A stretch of DNA of 64,000 nucleotides. Origin: Parietaria judaica (lineage: Eukaryota; Streptophyta; Magnoliopsida; Rosales; Urticaceae). A program made the translations under genes and the position numbers. Shown here one piece after another: positions 48,801-61,500 of this stretch (position 1 is the first letter of the stretch; each line of letters opens with the position of its first letter). The stretch lies in contig CATOZS010000010.1 in the NCBI GenBank assembly GCA_954871525.1, positions 434,001 through 498,000 on the forward strand. Direction: 5' to 3'. The notes under the pieces were generated by a model. It did no database searches and was not told the DNA's origin. It worked only from the letters and a program-made list of their open reading frames with translations.

Positions 48801-49501
48801 TAATCCCTAAATAGCGAAGCATTTTCTCATAGTTTCTATATGAAGCCGTTAATGGGTTAAAATCTTTACCGAAAAGTGTTAAAAGTTGGTTTTCTTGCGA
48901 GAGCAAATACGATCCGTTCTTGATGAAATTTGAATTGCTAGACCTTCGTTAGGGTGGTATTTTTATAAATTTGGTTAGTTTTGGCATTGAAAGTTTTTTG
49001 ACCTCTCTTAAAACCTACTTTCAACAATTAATGCGTGCTAAAAAAAAACAGAGTCTTTTTCCCATTTTACGCGAAAGAACCCTAATTAAAAGATATTTTA
49101 AACAAAAAATGAACTTCCAAATGCTTAATAATGTGTAATTGTATCACATTTACTTATTTTAATCCCGAAATAGCGAAGCAGTTTCTCGTAGTTTCTATAT
49201 GAAGCCGTTAATGGGTTAAAATCTTTTTCGAAAAGTGTTAAAAATTGGTTTTCTTGCTAGAGAAAATACGATCCCTTCTTGATAAAATTTGAGTTGCTAG
49301 ACCTTCGTTAGGGTGGTATTGTTATAAATTGGGTTAGTTTTGGCATTAAAAGTTTTTGGACCTCTCTTTAAACCCACTTTCAACAATTAATGCGTGCTCC
49401 AAAAAAAAAACGGAGTCTTTTTCCCATTTTACTAGAAAGAACCCTAATTAAAAGATATTTTAAACAAAAAATGAACTTCCAAATGCTTAATAATGTGTAA
49501 T
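45893..49501 (+). repeat. HOR domain 11: 5-mer A-B-B-A-B duplicated (~1805 bp)
   Basis: Starts: 45893, 46252, 46614, 46976, 47335; 47697, 48056, 48419, 48781, 49140. Offsets for the first four positions are 1804-1805 bp. A monomers share 'gaattgctagacc', 'tatttttataaatttgg' and 'cttaaaacctac'. One B type has 'ttgctagag', 'aacggagtc' and 'ttactagaaag' (46252, 48056, 49140). The other has 'aattatgtt' or 'aattacgtt' (46614, 47335, 48419), with 'ttccgag' private to 46614 and 48419. The fifth position differs between copies, so the right boundary is another exchange. Confidence 0.88.
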
Positions 49502-52500
49502 TGTATCATATTTACTTATTTAAGTCCCTAAATAGCGAATCACTATCTCGTAGTTTCTTTTTGAAGCCGTTAATGGTTTAAAATATTTACCGAAAAATGT
49601 TAAAATTGGTATTCTTGTGAGAGCGAATACGATCGATTCTTGATGAAATTTGAGTTGCTAGACCTTCGTTAGGGTGGTATTGTTATAAATTGGGTTAGTT
49701 TTGGCATTAAAAGTTTTCGGAGCTCTCTTTAAACCCAGTTTCAACAGTTAATGCGTGCTCCAGAAAAAACTGAGTCTTTTTCCCATTTTACGCGAAAGAA
49801 CCCTAATTAAACGATATTTTAAACAAAAAATGAACTTCCAAATGCTTAATAATGTGTAATTGTATCACAGTTACTTATTTTAATCCCTAAATAGCGAAGC
49901 AGTTTCTCGTAGTTTCTATATGAAGCCGTTAATGGGTTAAAATCTTTACCGAAGAATGTTAAAAATTGGTTTTCTTACGAGAGAAAATACGATCCGTTCT
50001 TGATGAAATTTGAGTTGCTAGACCTTCGTTAGGGTGGTATTGTTATAAATTGGGTTAGTTTTGGCATTAAAATTTTTTGGAGCTCTCTTTAAACCCACTT
50101 TCATCAATTAATGCGTGCTGCAAAAAAAAAACTGAGTCTTTTTCCCATTTTACGCGAAAGAACCCTAATTAAAAGATATTTTAAACAAAAAATGAACTTC
50201 CAAATGCTTAATAATGTGTAATTGTATCACATTTACTTATTTTAATCCCTAAATAGCGAAGCAGTTTCTCGTAGTTTCTATATGAAGCTGTTAATGGGTT
50301 AAAATCTTTTCCGAAAAGTGTTAAAAATTGGTTTTCTTGCGAGACAAAATACGATCCCGTCTTGATAAAATTTGAGTTGCTAGACCTTCGTTAGGGTGGT
50401 ATTGTTATAAATTGGGTTAGTTTTGGCATTAAAAGTTTTTGGACCTCTCTTTAAACCCACTTTCAACAATTAATGCGTGCTCCAAAAAAAAAAAAAACGG
50501 AGTCTTTTTCCCATTTTACTCGAAAGAACCCTAATTAAAAGATATTTCAAACAAAAAATGAACTTCCAAATGCTTAATAATGTGTAATTGTATCATATTT
50601 ACTTATTTAAGTCCCTAAATAGCGAATCACTATCTCGTAGTTTCTTTTTGAAGCCGTTAATGGGTTAAAATCTTTACCGAAAAGTGTTAAAATTGGTATT
50701 CTTGTGAGAGCGAATACGATCGATTCTTGATGAAATTTGAGTTGCTAGACCTTCGTTAGGGTGGTATTGTTATAAATTGTGTTAGTTTTGGCATTAAAAG
50801 TTTTCGGAGCTCTCTTTAAACCCAGTTTCAACAGTTAATGCGTGCTCCAAAAAAAACTGAGTCTTTTTCCCATTTTACGCGAAAGAACCCAAATTAAACG
50901 ATATTTTAAACAAAAAATGAACTTCCAAATGCTTAATAATGTGTAATTGTATCACATTTACTTATTTTAATCCCTAAATAGCGAAGCAGTTTCTCGTAGT
51001 TTCTATATGAAGCCGTTAATGGGTTAAAATCTTTATCGAAGAATGTTAAAAATTGGTTTTCTTGCGAGAGAAAATACGATCCGTTCTTGATGAAATTTGA
51101 GTTGCTAGACCTTCGTTAGGGTGGTATTGTTATAAATTGGGTTAGTTTTGGCATTAAAAGTTTTTGGACCTCTCTTTAAACCCACTTTCAACAATTAATG
51201 CGTGCTCCAAAAAAAAACTGAGTCTTTTTCCCATTTTACGCGAAAGAACCCTAATTAAAAGATATTTTAAACAAAAAATGAACTTCCAAATGCTTAATAA
51301 TGTGTAATTGTATCACATTTACTTATTTTAATCCCTAAATAGCGAAGCACTTTCTCGTAGTTTCTATATGAAGCCGTTAATGGGTTAAAATCTTTACCGA
51401 AAAGTGTTAAAAGTTGGTTTTCTTGCGAGAGCAAATACGATCCGTTCTTGATGAAATTTGAGTTGCTAGACCTTAGTTAGGGTGGTATTGTTATAAATTG
51501 GGTTAGTTTTGGCATTAAAAGTTTTTGGACCTCTCTTTAAACCCACTTTCAACAATTAATGCGTGCTCCAGAAAAAAAAACTGAGTCTTTTTCACATTTT
51601 ACGCGAAAGAACCCTAATTAAAAGATATTTTAAACAAAAAGTTAACTTCTAAATGCTTAATAATGTGTAATTGTATCACTTTTACTTATTTTAATCCCTA
51701 AATAGCGAAGCACTTTCTCGTAGTTTCTATATGAAGCCGTTAATGGGTTAAAATCTTTTCCGAAAGTGTTAAAAATTGGTTTTCTTGCAAGAGAAAATAC
51801 GATCCCTTCTTGATAAAATTTGAGTTGCTAGACCTTCGTTAGGGTGGTATTGTTATAAATTGGGTTAGTTTTGGCATTGAAAGTTTTTGGACCTCTCTTT
51901 AAACCCACTTTCAACAATTAATGCGTGCTCCAAAAAAAAACAGAGTCTTTTTCCCATTTTACGCGAAAGAACCCTAATTAAAAGATATTTTAAACAAAAA
52001 ATGAACTTCCAAATGCTTAATAATGTGTAATTGTATCACATTTACTTATTTTAATCCCGAAATAGCGAAGCAGTTTCTCGTAGTTTCTATATGAAGCCGT
52101 TAATGGGTTAAAATCTTTACCGAAAAGTGTTAAAAGTTGGTTTTCTTGCGAGAGCAAATACGATCCGTTCTTGATGAAATTTGAGTTGCTAGACCTTCGT
52201 TAGGGTGGTATTGTTATAAATTGGGTTAGTTTTGGCATTAAAAGTTTTTGGACCTCTCTTTAAACCCACTTTCAACAATTAATGCGTGCTCCAAAAAAAA
52301 AACGGAGTCTTTTTCCCATTTTACTCGAAAGAACCCTAATTAAAAGATATTTTAAACAAAAAATGAACTTCCAAATGCTTAATAATGTGTAATTGTATCA
52401 TATTTACTTATTTAAGTCCCTAAATAGCGAATCACTATCTCGTAGTTTCTTTTTGAAGCCGTTAATGGGTTAAAATCTTTACCGAAAAGTGTTAAAATTG

Positions 52501-54204
52501 GTATTCTTGTGAGAGCGAATACGATCGATTCTTGATGAAATTTGAGTTGCTAGACCTTCGTTAGGGTGGTATTGTTATAAATTGGGTTAGTTTTGGCATT
52601 AAAAGTTTTTGGAGCTCTCTTTAAACCCACTTTCAACAATTAATGCGTGCTAAAAAAAAAAACAGAGTCTTTTTCCCATTTTACGCGAAAGAACCCTAAT
52701 TAAAAGATATTTTAAACAAAAAGTTAACTTCTAAATGCTTAATAATGTGTAATTGTATCACATTTACTTATTTTAATCCCTAAATAGCGAAGAACTTTCT
52801 CGTAGTTTCTATATGAAGCCGTTAATGGGTTAAAATATTTACCGAAAAGTGTTAAAAGTTCGTTTTCTTGCGAGAGCAAATACGATCCGTTCTTGATGAA
52901 ATTTGAGTTGCTAGACCTTCGTTAGGGTGGTATTGTTATAAATTGGGTTAGTTTTGGAATTGAAAGTTTTTGGACCTCTCTTAAAACCCACTTTCAACAA
53001 TTAATGCGTGCTCCAAAAATAAAACAGAGTCTTTTTCCCATTTTACGCGAAAGAACCCTAATTAAAAGATATTTTAAACAAAAAATGAACTTCCAAATGC
53101 TTAATAATGTGTAATTGTATCACATTTACTTATTTTAATCCCGAAATAGCAAAGCAATTTCTCGTAGTTTCTATATGAAGCCGTTAATGGGTTAAAATCT
53201 TTTCCGAAAAGTGTTAAAAATTGGTATTCTTGCGAGAGAAAATACGATCCCGTCTTGATAAAATTTGAGTTGCTAGACCTTCGTTAGGGTGGTATTGTTA
53301 TAAATTGGGTTAGTTTTGGCATTAAAAGTTTTTGGTCCTCTCTTTAAACCCACTTTCAACAATTAATGCGTGCTCCAAAAAAAAAACTGAGTCTTTTTCC
53401 ATTTTACGCGAAAGAACCCTAATTAAAAGATATTTTAAACAAAAAATTAACTTCTAAATGCTTAATAATGTGTAATTGTATCACATTTACTTATTTTCAT
53501 CCCTAAATAGCGAAGAACTTTCTCGTAGTTTCTATATGAAGCCGTTAATGGGTTAAAACATTTACCGAAAAGTGTTAAAACTTCGTTTTCTTGCGAGAGC
53601 AAATACGATCCGTTCTTGATGAAATTTGAGTTGCTAGACCTTCGTTAGGGTGGTATTGTTATAAATTGGGTTAGTTTTGGCAATAAATTTTTTTGGAGCT
53701 CTCTTTAAACCCACTATCAACAATTAATGCGTACTCCAAAAAAAAAAAAAACAGAGTCTTTTTCCCATTTTACGCGAAAGAACCCTAATTAAAAGATATT
53801 TTAAACAAAAAATGAACTTCAAAATGCTTAATAATGTGTAATTGTATCACATTTACTTATTTTAATCCCGAAATAGCGAAGCAGTTTCTCGTAGTTTCTA
53901 TATGAAGTCGTTAATGGGTTAAAATCTTTTCCGAAAAGTGTTAAAAACTGGTTTTCTTGCAAGAGAAAATACGATCCCGTCTTGACAAAATTTGAGTTGC
54001 TAGACCTTCGTTAGGGTGGTATTGTTATAAATTGGGTTAGTTTTGGCATTAAAAGTTTTTGGACCTCTCTTTAAACCCACTTTCAACAATTAATGCGTGC
54101 TCCAAAAATAAAACAGAGTCTTTTTCCCATTTTACTCGAAAGAACCCTAATTAAAAGATATTTTAAACAAAAAATGAACTTCCAAATGCTTAATAATGTG
54201 TAAT
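49502..54204 (+). repeat. Domain 12a: mixed, C-D pairs and late B variants
   Basis: Starts: 49502 (C), 49861 (D), 50223, 50589 (C), 50948 (D), 51309 (A), 51672, 52032, 52394 (C), 52754 (A), 53116 (B), 53477 (A), 53843 (B). C monomers have 'gatcgattc', and most have 'gttttcgg'. D monomers have 'gaagaatg', and 49861 has 'catcaatt' and 'gctgcaaa'. Type D and the 'aaacgatatt' tail reappear here after being absent since about 2.9 kb. A new tail, 'ttaacttctaaatg', begins near 51.6 kb. A B variant with 'cccgtcttg' begins near 50.4 kb. No clean HOR register covers this stretch. Confidence 0.85.
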
Positions 54205-57200
54205 TGTATCATATTTACTTATTTAAGTCCCTAAATAGCGAATCACTATTTCGTAGTTTCTTTTTGAAGCCGTTAATGGGTTAAAATCTTTAACGAAAAG
54301 TGTTAAAATTGGTATTCTTGTGAGAGCGAATACGATCGATTCTTGATGAAATTTGAGTTGCTAGACCTTCGTTAGGGTGGTATTGTTATAAATTGGGTTA
54401 GTTTTGGCATTAAAAGTTTTCGGAGCTCTCTTTAAACCCAGTTTCAACAGTTAATGCGTGCTCCAAAAAAAACTGAGTCTTTTTCCCATTTTACGCGAAA
54501 GAACCCTAATTAAACGATATTTTAAACAAAAAATGAACTTCCAAATGCTTAATAATGTGTAATTGTATCACATTTACTTATTTTAATCCCTAAATAGCGA
54601 AGCAGTTTCTCATAGTTTCTATATGAAGCCGTTAATGGGTTAAAATCTTTACCGAAAAATGTTAAAAATTGGTTTTCTTGCGAGAGAAAATACGATCCGT
54701 TCTTGATGAAATTTGAGTTGCTAGACCTTCGTTAGGGTGGTATTGTTATAAATTGGGTTAGTTTTGGCATTAAAAGTTTTTGGAGCTCTCTTTAAACCCA
54801 CTTTCATCAATTAATGCGTGCTGCAAAAAAAAACTGAGTCTTTTTCCCATTTTACGCGAAAGAACCCTAATTAAAAGATATTTTAAACAAAAAATGAACT
54901 TCCAAATGCTTAATAATGTGTAATTGTATCACATTTACTTATTTTAATCCCTAAATAGCGAAGCACTTTCTCGTAGTTTCTATATGAAGCCGTTAATGGG
55001 TTAAAATCTTTACCGAAAAGTGTTAAAAGTTTCTTTTCTTGCGAGAGCAAATACGATCCGTTATTGATGAAATTTGAGTTGCTAGACCTTCGTTAGGGTG
55101 GTATTGTTATAAATTGGGTTAGTTTTGGCATTAAAAGTTTTTGGACCTCTCTTTAAACCCACTTTCAACAATTAATGCGTGCTCCAAAAAAAACCTGAGT
55201 CTTTTTCCCATTTTACGCGAAAGAACCCTAATTAAAAGATATTTTAAACAAAAAATTAACTTCTAAATGCTTAATAATGTGTAATTGTATCACATTTACT
55301 TATTTTAATCCCTAAAGAGCGAAGAACTTTCTCGTAGTTTCTATATGAAGCCGTTAATGGGTTAAAATATTTACCGAAAAGTGTTAAAAGTTCGTTTTCT
55401 TGCGAGAGCAAATACGATCCGTTCTTGATGAAATTTGAGTTGCTAGACCTTCGTTAGGGTGGTATTGTTATAAATTGGGTTAGTTTTGGCAATAAATTTT
55501 TTTGGAGCTCTCTTTAAACCCACTATCAACAATTAATGCGTACTCCAAAAAAAAAAACAGAGTCTTTTCCCATTTTACGCGAAAGAACCCTAATTAAAAG
55601 ATATTTTAAACAAAAAATGAACTTCCAAATGCTTAATAATGTGTAATTGTATCACATTTACTTATTTTAATCCCGAAATAGCGAAGCAGTTTCTCGTAGT
55701 TTCTATATGAAGTCGTTAATGGGTTAAAATCTTTTCCGAAAAGTGTTAAAAACTGGTTTTCTTGCAAGAGAAAATACGATCCCGTCTTGACAAAATTTGA
55801 GTTGCTAGACCTTCGTTAGGGTGGTATTGTTATAAATTGGGTTAGTTTTGGCATTAAAAGTTTTTTGACCTCTCTTTAAACCCACTTTCAACAATTAATG
55901 CGTGCTCCAAAAAAAAAAACAGAGTCTTTTTCCCATTTTACGCGAAAGAACCCTAATTAAAAGATATTTTAAACAAAAAATGAACTTCCAAATGCTTAAT
56001 AATGTGTAATTGTATCACATTTACTTATTTTAATCCCTAAATAGCGAAGCACTTTCAAGTAGTTTCTATATGAAGCCGTTAATGGGTTAAAATCTTTACC
56101 GAAAAGTGTTAAAAGTTGGTTTTCTTGCGAGAGCTAATACGATCCGTTCTTGATGAAATTTGAGTTGCTAGACCTTCGTTAGGGTGGTATTGTTATAAAT
56201 TGGGTTAGTTTTGGCATTAAAAGTTTTTGGACCTCTCTTTAAACCCACTTTCAACAATTAATGCGTGCTCCAAAAAAAAAACAGAGTCTTTTTCCCATTT
56301 TACGCGAAAGAACCCTAATTAAAAGATATTTTAAACAAAAAGTTAACTTCTAAATGCTTAATAATGTGTAATTGTATCACATTTACTTATTTTAATCCCT
56401 AAATAGCGAAGCACTTTCTCGTAGTTTCTATATGAAGCCGTTAACCGTTAATGGGTTAAAATCTTTTCCGAAAAGTGTTAAAAATTGGTTTTCTTGCCAG
56501 AGAAAATACGATCCCTTCTTGATAAAATTTGAGTTGCTAGACCTTCGTTAGGGTGGTATTGTTATAAATTGGGTTAGTTTTGGCATTAAAAGTTTTTGGA
56601 CCTCTCTTTAAACCCACTTTCAACAATTAATGCATGCTCCAAAAATAAAACAGAGTCTTTTTCCCATTTTACGCGAAAGAACCCTAATTAAAAGATATTT
56701 TAAACAAAAAATGAACTTCCAAATGCTTAATAATGTGTAATTGTATCACATTTACTTATTTTAATCCCGAAATAGCAAAGCAGTTTCTCGTAGTTTCTAT
56801 ATGAAGCCGTTAATGGGTTAAAATCTTTTCCGAAAAGTGTTAAAAATTGGTTTTCTTGCGAGAGAAAATACGATCCCGTCTTGATAAAATTTGAGTTGCT
56901 ACACCTTCGTTAGGGTGGTATTGTTATAAATTGGGATTTTTTTGGCATTAAAAGTTTTTGGACCTCTCTTTAAACCCACTTTCAACAATTAATGCGTGCT
57001 CCAAAAAAAAAACAGAGTCTTTTTCCCATTTTACGCGAAAGAACCCTAATTAAAAGATATTTTAAACAAAAAATGAACTTCCAAATGCTTAATAATGTGT
57101 AATTGTATCACATTTACTTATTTTAATCCTGAAATAGCGAAGCAGTTTCTCGTAGTTTCTATATGAAGTCGTTAATGGGTTAAAATCTTTTCCGAAAACT

Positions 57201-58551
57201 GTTAAAAACTGGTTTTCTTGCAAGAGAAAATACGATCCCGTCTTGACAAAATTTGAGTTGCTAGACCTTCGTTAGGGTGGTATTGTTATAAATTGGGTTA
57301 GTTTTGGCATTAAAAGTTTTTGGACCTCTCTTTAAACCCACTTTCAACAATTAATGCGTGCTCCAAAAAAAAACAGAGTCTTTTTCCCATTTTACGCGAA
57401 AGAACCCTAATTAAAAGATATTTTAAACAAAAAATGAACTTCCAAATGCTTAATAATGTGTAATTGTATCACATTTACTTATTTTAATCCCTAAATAGCG
57501 AAGCACTTTCTCGTAGTTTCTATATGAAGCCGTTAATGGGTTAAAATTTTTACCGAAAAGTGTTAAAAGTTGGTTTTCTTGCGAGAGCTAATACGATCCG
57601 TTCTTGATGAAATTTGAGTAACTAGACCTTCGTTAGGGTGGTATTGCTATAAATTGGGGTAGTTTTGGCATTAAAAGTTTTTGGACCTCTCTTTAAACCC
57701 ACTTTCAACAATTAATGCGTGCTCCAAAAAAAAAAAACAGAGTCTTTTTCCCATTTTACGCGAAAGAACCCTAATTAAAAGATATTTTAAACAAAAAATG
57801 AACTTCCAAATGCTTAATAATGTGTAATTGTATCACATTTACTTATTTTAATCCCTAAATAGCGAAGCACTTTCTCGTAGTTTCTATATGAAGCCGTTAA
57901 TGGGTTAAAATCTTTACCGAAAAGTGTTAAAAGTTGGTTTTCTTGCGAGAGCAAATACGATCCGTTCTTGATGAAATTTGAGTTGCTAGACCTTCGTTAG
58001 GGTGGTATTGTTATAAATTGGGTTATTTTTGGCATTGAAAGTTTTTGGACCTCTCTTTAAACCCACTTTCAACAATTAATGCATGCTCCAAAAAAAAAAC
58101 AGAGTCTTTTTCCCATTTTACGCGAAAGAACCTTAATTAAAAGATATTTTAAACAAAAAATGAACTTCCAAATGCTTAATAATGTGTAATTGTATCACAT
58201 TTACTTATTTTAATCCCGATATAGCAAAGCAGTTTCTCGTAGTTTCTATATGAAGCCGTTAATGGGTTAAAATCTTTTCCGAAAAGTGTTAAAAATTGGT
58301 TTTCTTGCGAGAGAAAATACGATCCCGTCTTGATAAAATTTGAGTTGCTAGACCTTCGTTAGGGTGGTATTGTTATAAATTGGGTTAGTTTTGGCATTAA
58401 AAGTTTTTGGACCTCTCTTTAAACCCACTTTCAACAATTAATGCGTGCTCCAAAAAAAAACGGAGTCTTTTTCCCATTTTACGCGAAAGAACCCTAATTA
58501 AAAGATATTTTAAACAAAAAATTAACTTCTAAATGCTTAATAATGTGTAAT
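54205..58551 (+). repeat. Domain 12b: mixed monomers
   Basis: Starts: 54205 (C), 54564 (D), 54925 (A), 55286 (A), 55648 (B), 56011 (A), 56373 (A/B chimera), 56742 (B), 57104 (B), 57465 (A), 57829 (A), 58191 (B). The pair 55286-55648 repeats 53477-53843 at about 1809 bp: A with 'caataaattttt', 'cccactatcaac' and 'gtactcc', then B with 'gaagtcg' and 'gtcttgacaaaa'. A monomers at 56011 and 57465 share 'gagctaatac'. B at 58191 introduces 'cccgatatagcaaag', which multiplies to the right. Confidence 0.84.
56373..56741 (+). repeat. A/B chimera with 7-bp tandem duplication (369 bp)
   Basis: It starts as type A ('gaagcac') and becomes type B at 'ttttccg', with 'gatcccttc' and 'ccaaaaataaaac' following. 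Between them 'ccgttaa' is present twice (56438-56444 and 56445-56451), next to the switch. This is the longest monomer in the window and the only short internal duplication of this kind I saw. Confidence 0.85.
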
Positions 58552-61500
58552 TGTATCACATTTACTTATTTTAATCCCTAAATAGCGAAGAACTTTCTCG
58601 TAGTTTCTATATGAAGCCGTTAATGGGTTAAAATATTTACCGAAAAGTGTTAAAAGTTCGTTTTCTTGCGAGAGCAAATACGATCCGTTCTTGATGAAAT
58701 TTGAGTTGCTAGACCTTCGTTAGGGTGGTATTCTTATAAATTGGGTTAGTTTTGGCAATAAATTTTTTTGGAGCTCTCTTTAAACCCACTATCAACAATT
58801 AATGCGTACTCCAAAAAAAAAAAACAGAGTCTTTTTCCCATTTTACGCGAAAGAACCCTAATTAAAAGATATTTTAAACAAAAAATGAACTTCCAAATGC
58901 TTAATAATGTGTAATTGTATCACATTTACTTATTTTAATCCCGAAATAGCGAAGCAGTTTCTCGTAGTTTCTATATGAAGCCGTTAATGGGTTAAAATCT
59001 TTTCCGAAAAGTGTTAAAAATTGGTTTTCTTGCGAGAGAAAATACGATCCCGTCTTGATAAAATTTGAGTTGCTAGACCTTCGTTAGGGTGGTATTGTTA
59101 TAAATTGGGTTAGTTTTGGCATTAAAAGTTTTTGGACCTCTCTTTAAACCCACTTTCAACAATTAATGCGTGCTCCAAAAAAAAAACGGAGTCTTTTTCC
59201 CATTTTACTCGAAAGAACCCTAATTAAAAGATATTTTAAACAAAAAATGAACTTCCAAATGCTTAATAATGTGTAATTGTATCACATTTACTTATTTTAA
59301 TCCCGATATAGCAAAGCAGTTTCTCGTAGTTTCTATATGAAGCCGTTAATGGGTTAAAATCTTTTCCGAAAAGTGTTAAAAATTGGTTTTCTTGCGAGAG
59401 AAAATACGATCCCGTCTTGATAAAATTTGAGTTGCTAGACCTTCGTTAGGGTGGTATTGTTATAAATTGGGTTAGTTTTGGCATTAAAAGTTTTTGGACC
59501 TCTCTTTAAACCCACTTTCAACAATTAATGCGTGCTCCAAAAAAAAAACGGAGTCTTTTTCCCATTTTACTCGAAAGAACCCTAATTAAAAGATATTTTA
59601 AACAAAAAATGAACTTCCAAATGCTTAATAATGTGTAATTGTATCACATTTACTTATTTTAATCCCGATATAGCAAAGCAGTTTCTCGTAGTTTCTATAT
59701 GAAGCCGTTAATGGGTTAAAATCTTTTCCGAAAAGTGTTAAAAATTGGTTTTCTTGCGAGAGAAAATACGATCCCGTCTTGATAAAATTTGAGTTGCTAG
59801 ACCTTCGTTAGGGTGGTATTGTTATAAATTGGGTTAGTTTTGGCATTAAAAGTTTTTGGACCTCTCTTTAAACCCACTTTCAACAATTAATGCGTGCTCC
59901 AAAAAAAAACGGAGTCTTTTTCCCATTTTACGCGAAAGAACCCTAATTAAAAGATATTTTAAACAAAAAATTAACTTCTAAATGCTTAATAATGTGTAAT
60001 TGTATCACATTTACTTATTTTAATCCCTAAATAGCGAAGAACTTTCTCGTAGTTTCTATATGAAGCCGTTAATGGGTTAAAATATTTACCGAAAAGTGTT
60101 AAAAGTTCGTTTTCTTGCGAGAGCAAATACGATCCGTTCTTGATGAAATTTGAGTTGCTAGACCTTCGTTAGGGTGGTATTGTTATAAATTGGGTTAGTT
60201 TTGGCAATAAATTTTTTTGGAGCTCTCTTTAAACCCACTATCAACAATTAATGCGTACTCCAAAAAAAAAAAACAGAGTCTTTTTCCCATTTTACGCGAA
60301 AGAACCCTAATTAAAAGATATTTTAAACAAAAAATGAACTTCCAAATGCTTAATAATGTGTAATTGTATCACATTTACTTATTTTAATCCCGAAATAGCG
60401 AAGCAGTTTCTCGTAGTTTCTATATGAAGCCGTTAATGGGTTAAAATCTTTTCCGAAAAGTGTTAAAAATTGGTTTTCTTGCGAGAGAAAATACGATCCC
60501 GTCTTGATAAAATTTGAGTTGCTAGACCTTCGTTAGGGTGGTATTGTTATAAATTGGGTTAGTTTTGGCATTAAAAGTTTTTGGACCTCTCTTTAAACCC
60601 ACTTTCAACAATTAATGCGTGCTCCAAAAAAAAACGGAGTCTTTTTCCCATTTTACTCGAAAGAACCCTAATTAAAAGATATTTTAAACAAAAAATGAAC
60701 TTCCAAATGCTTAATAATGTGTAATTGTATCATATTTACTTATTTAAGTCCCTAAATAGCGAATCACTATCTCGTAGTTTCTTTTTGAAGCCGTTAATGG
60801 GTTAAAATCTTTACCGAAAAGTGTTAAAATTGGTATTCTTGTGAGAGCGAATACGATCGTTTCTTGATGAAATTTGAGTTGCTAGACCTTCGTTAGGGTG
60901 GTATTGTTATAAATTGGGTTAGTTTTGGCATTAAAAGTTTTCGGAGCTCTCTTTAAACCCAGTTTCAACAGTTAATGCGTGCTCCAAAAAAAACTGAGTC
61001 TTTTTCCCATTTTACGCGAAAGAACCCTAATTAAACGATATTTTAAACAAAAAATGAACTTCCAAATGCTTAATAATGTGTAATTGTATCACATTTACTT
61101 ATTTTAATCCCTAAATAGCGAAGCAGTTTCTCGTAGTTTCTATATGAAGCCGTTAATGGGTTAAAATCTTTACCGAAGAATGTTAAAAATTGGTTTTCTT
61201 GCGAGAGAAAATACGATCCGTTCTTGATGAAATTTGAGTTGCTAGACCTTCGTTAGGGTGGTATTGTTATAAATTGGGTTAGTTTTGGCATTAAAAGTTT
61301 TTGGAGCTCTCATTAAACCCACTTTCATCAATTAATGCGTGCTGCAAAAAAAAACTGAGTCTTTTTCCCATTTTACGCGAAAGAACCCTAATTAAAAGAT
61401 ATTTTAAACAAAAAATGAACTTCCAAATGCTTAATAATGTGTAATTGTATCACATTTACTTATTTTAATCCCTAAATAGCGAAGCACTTTCTCGTAGTTT

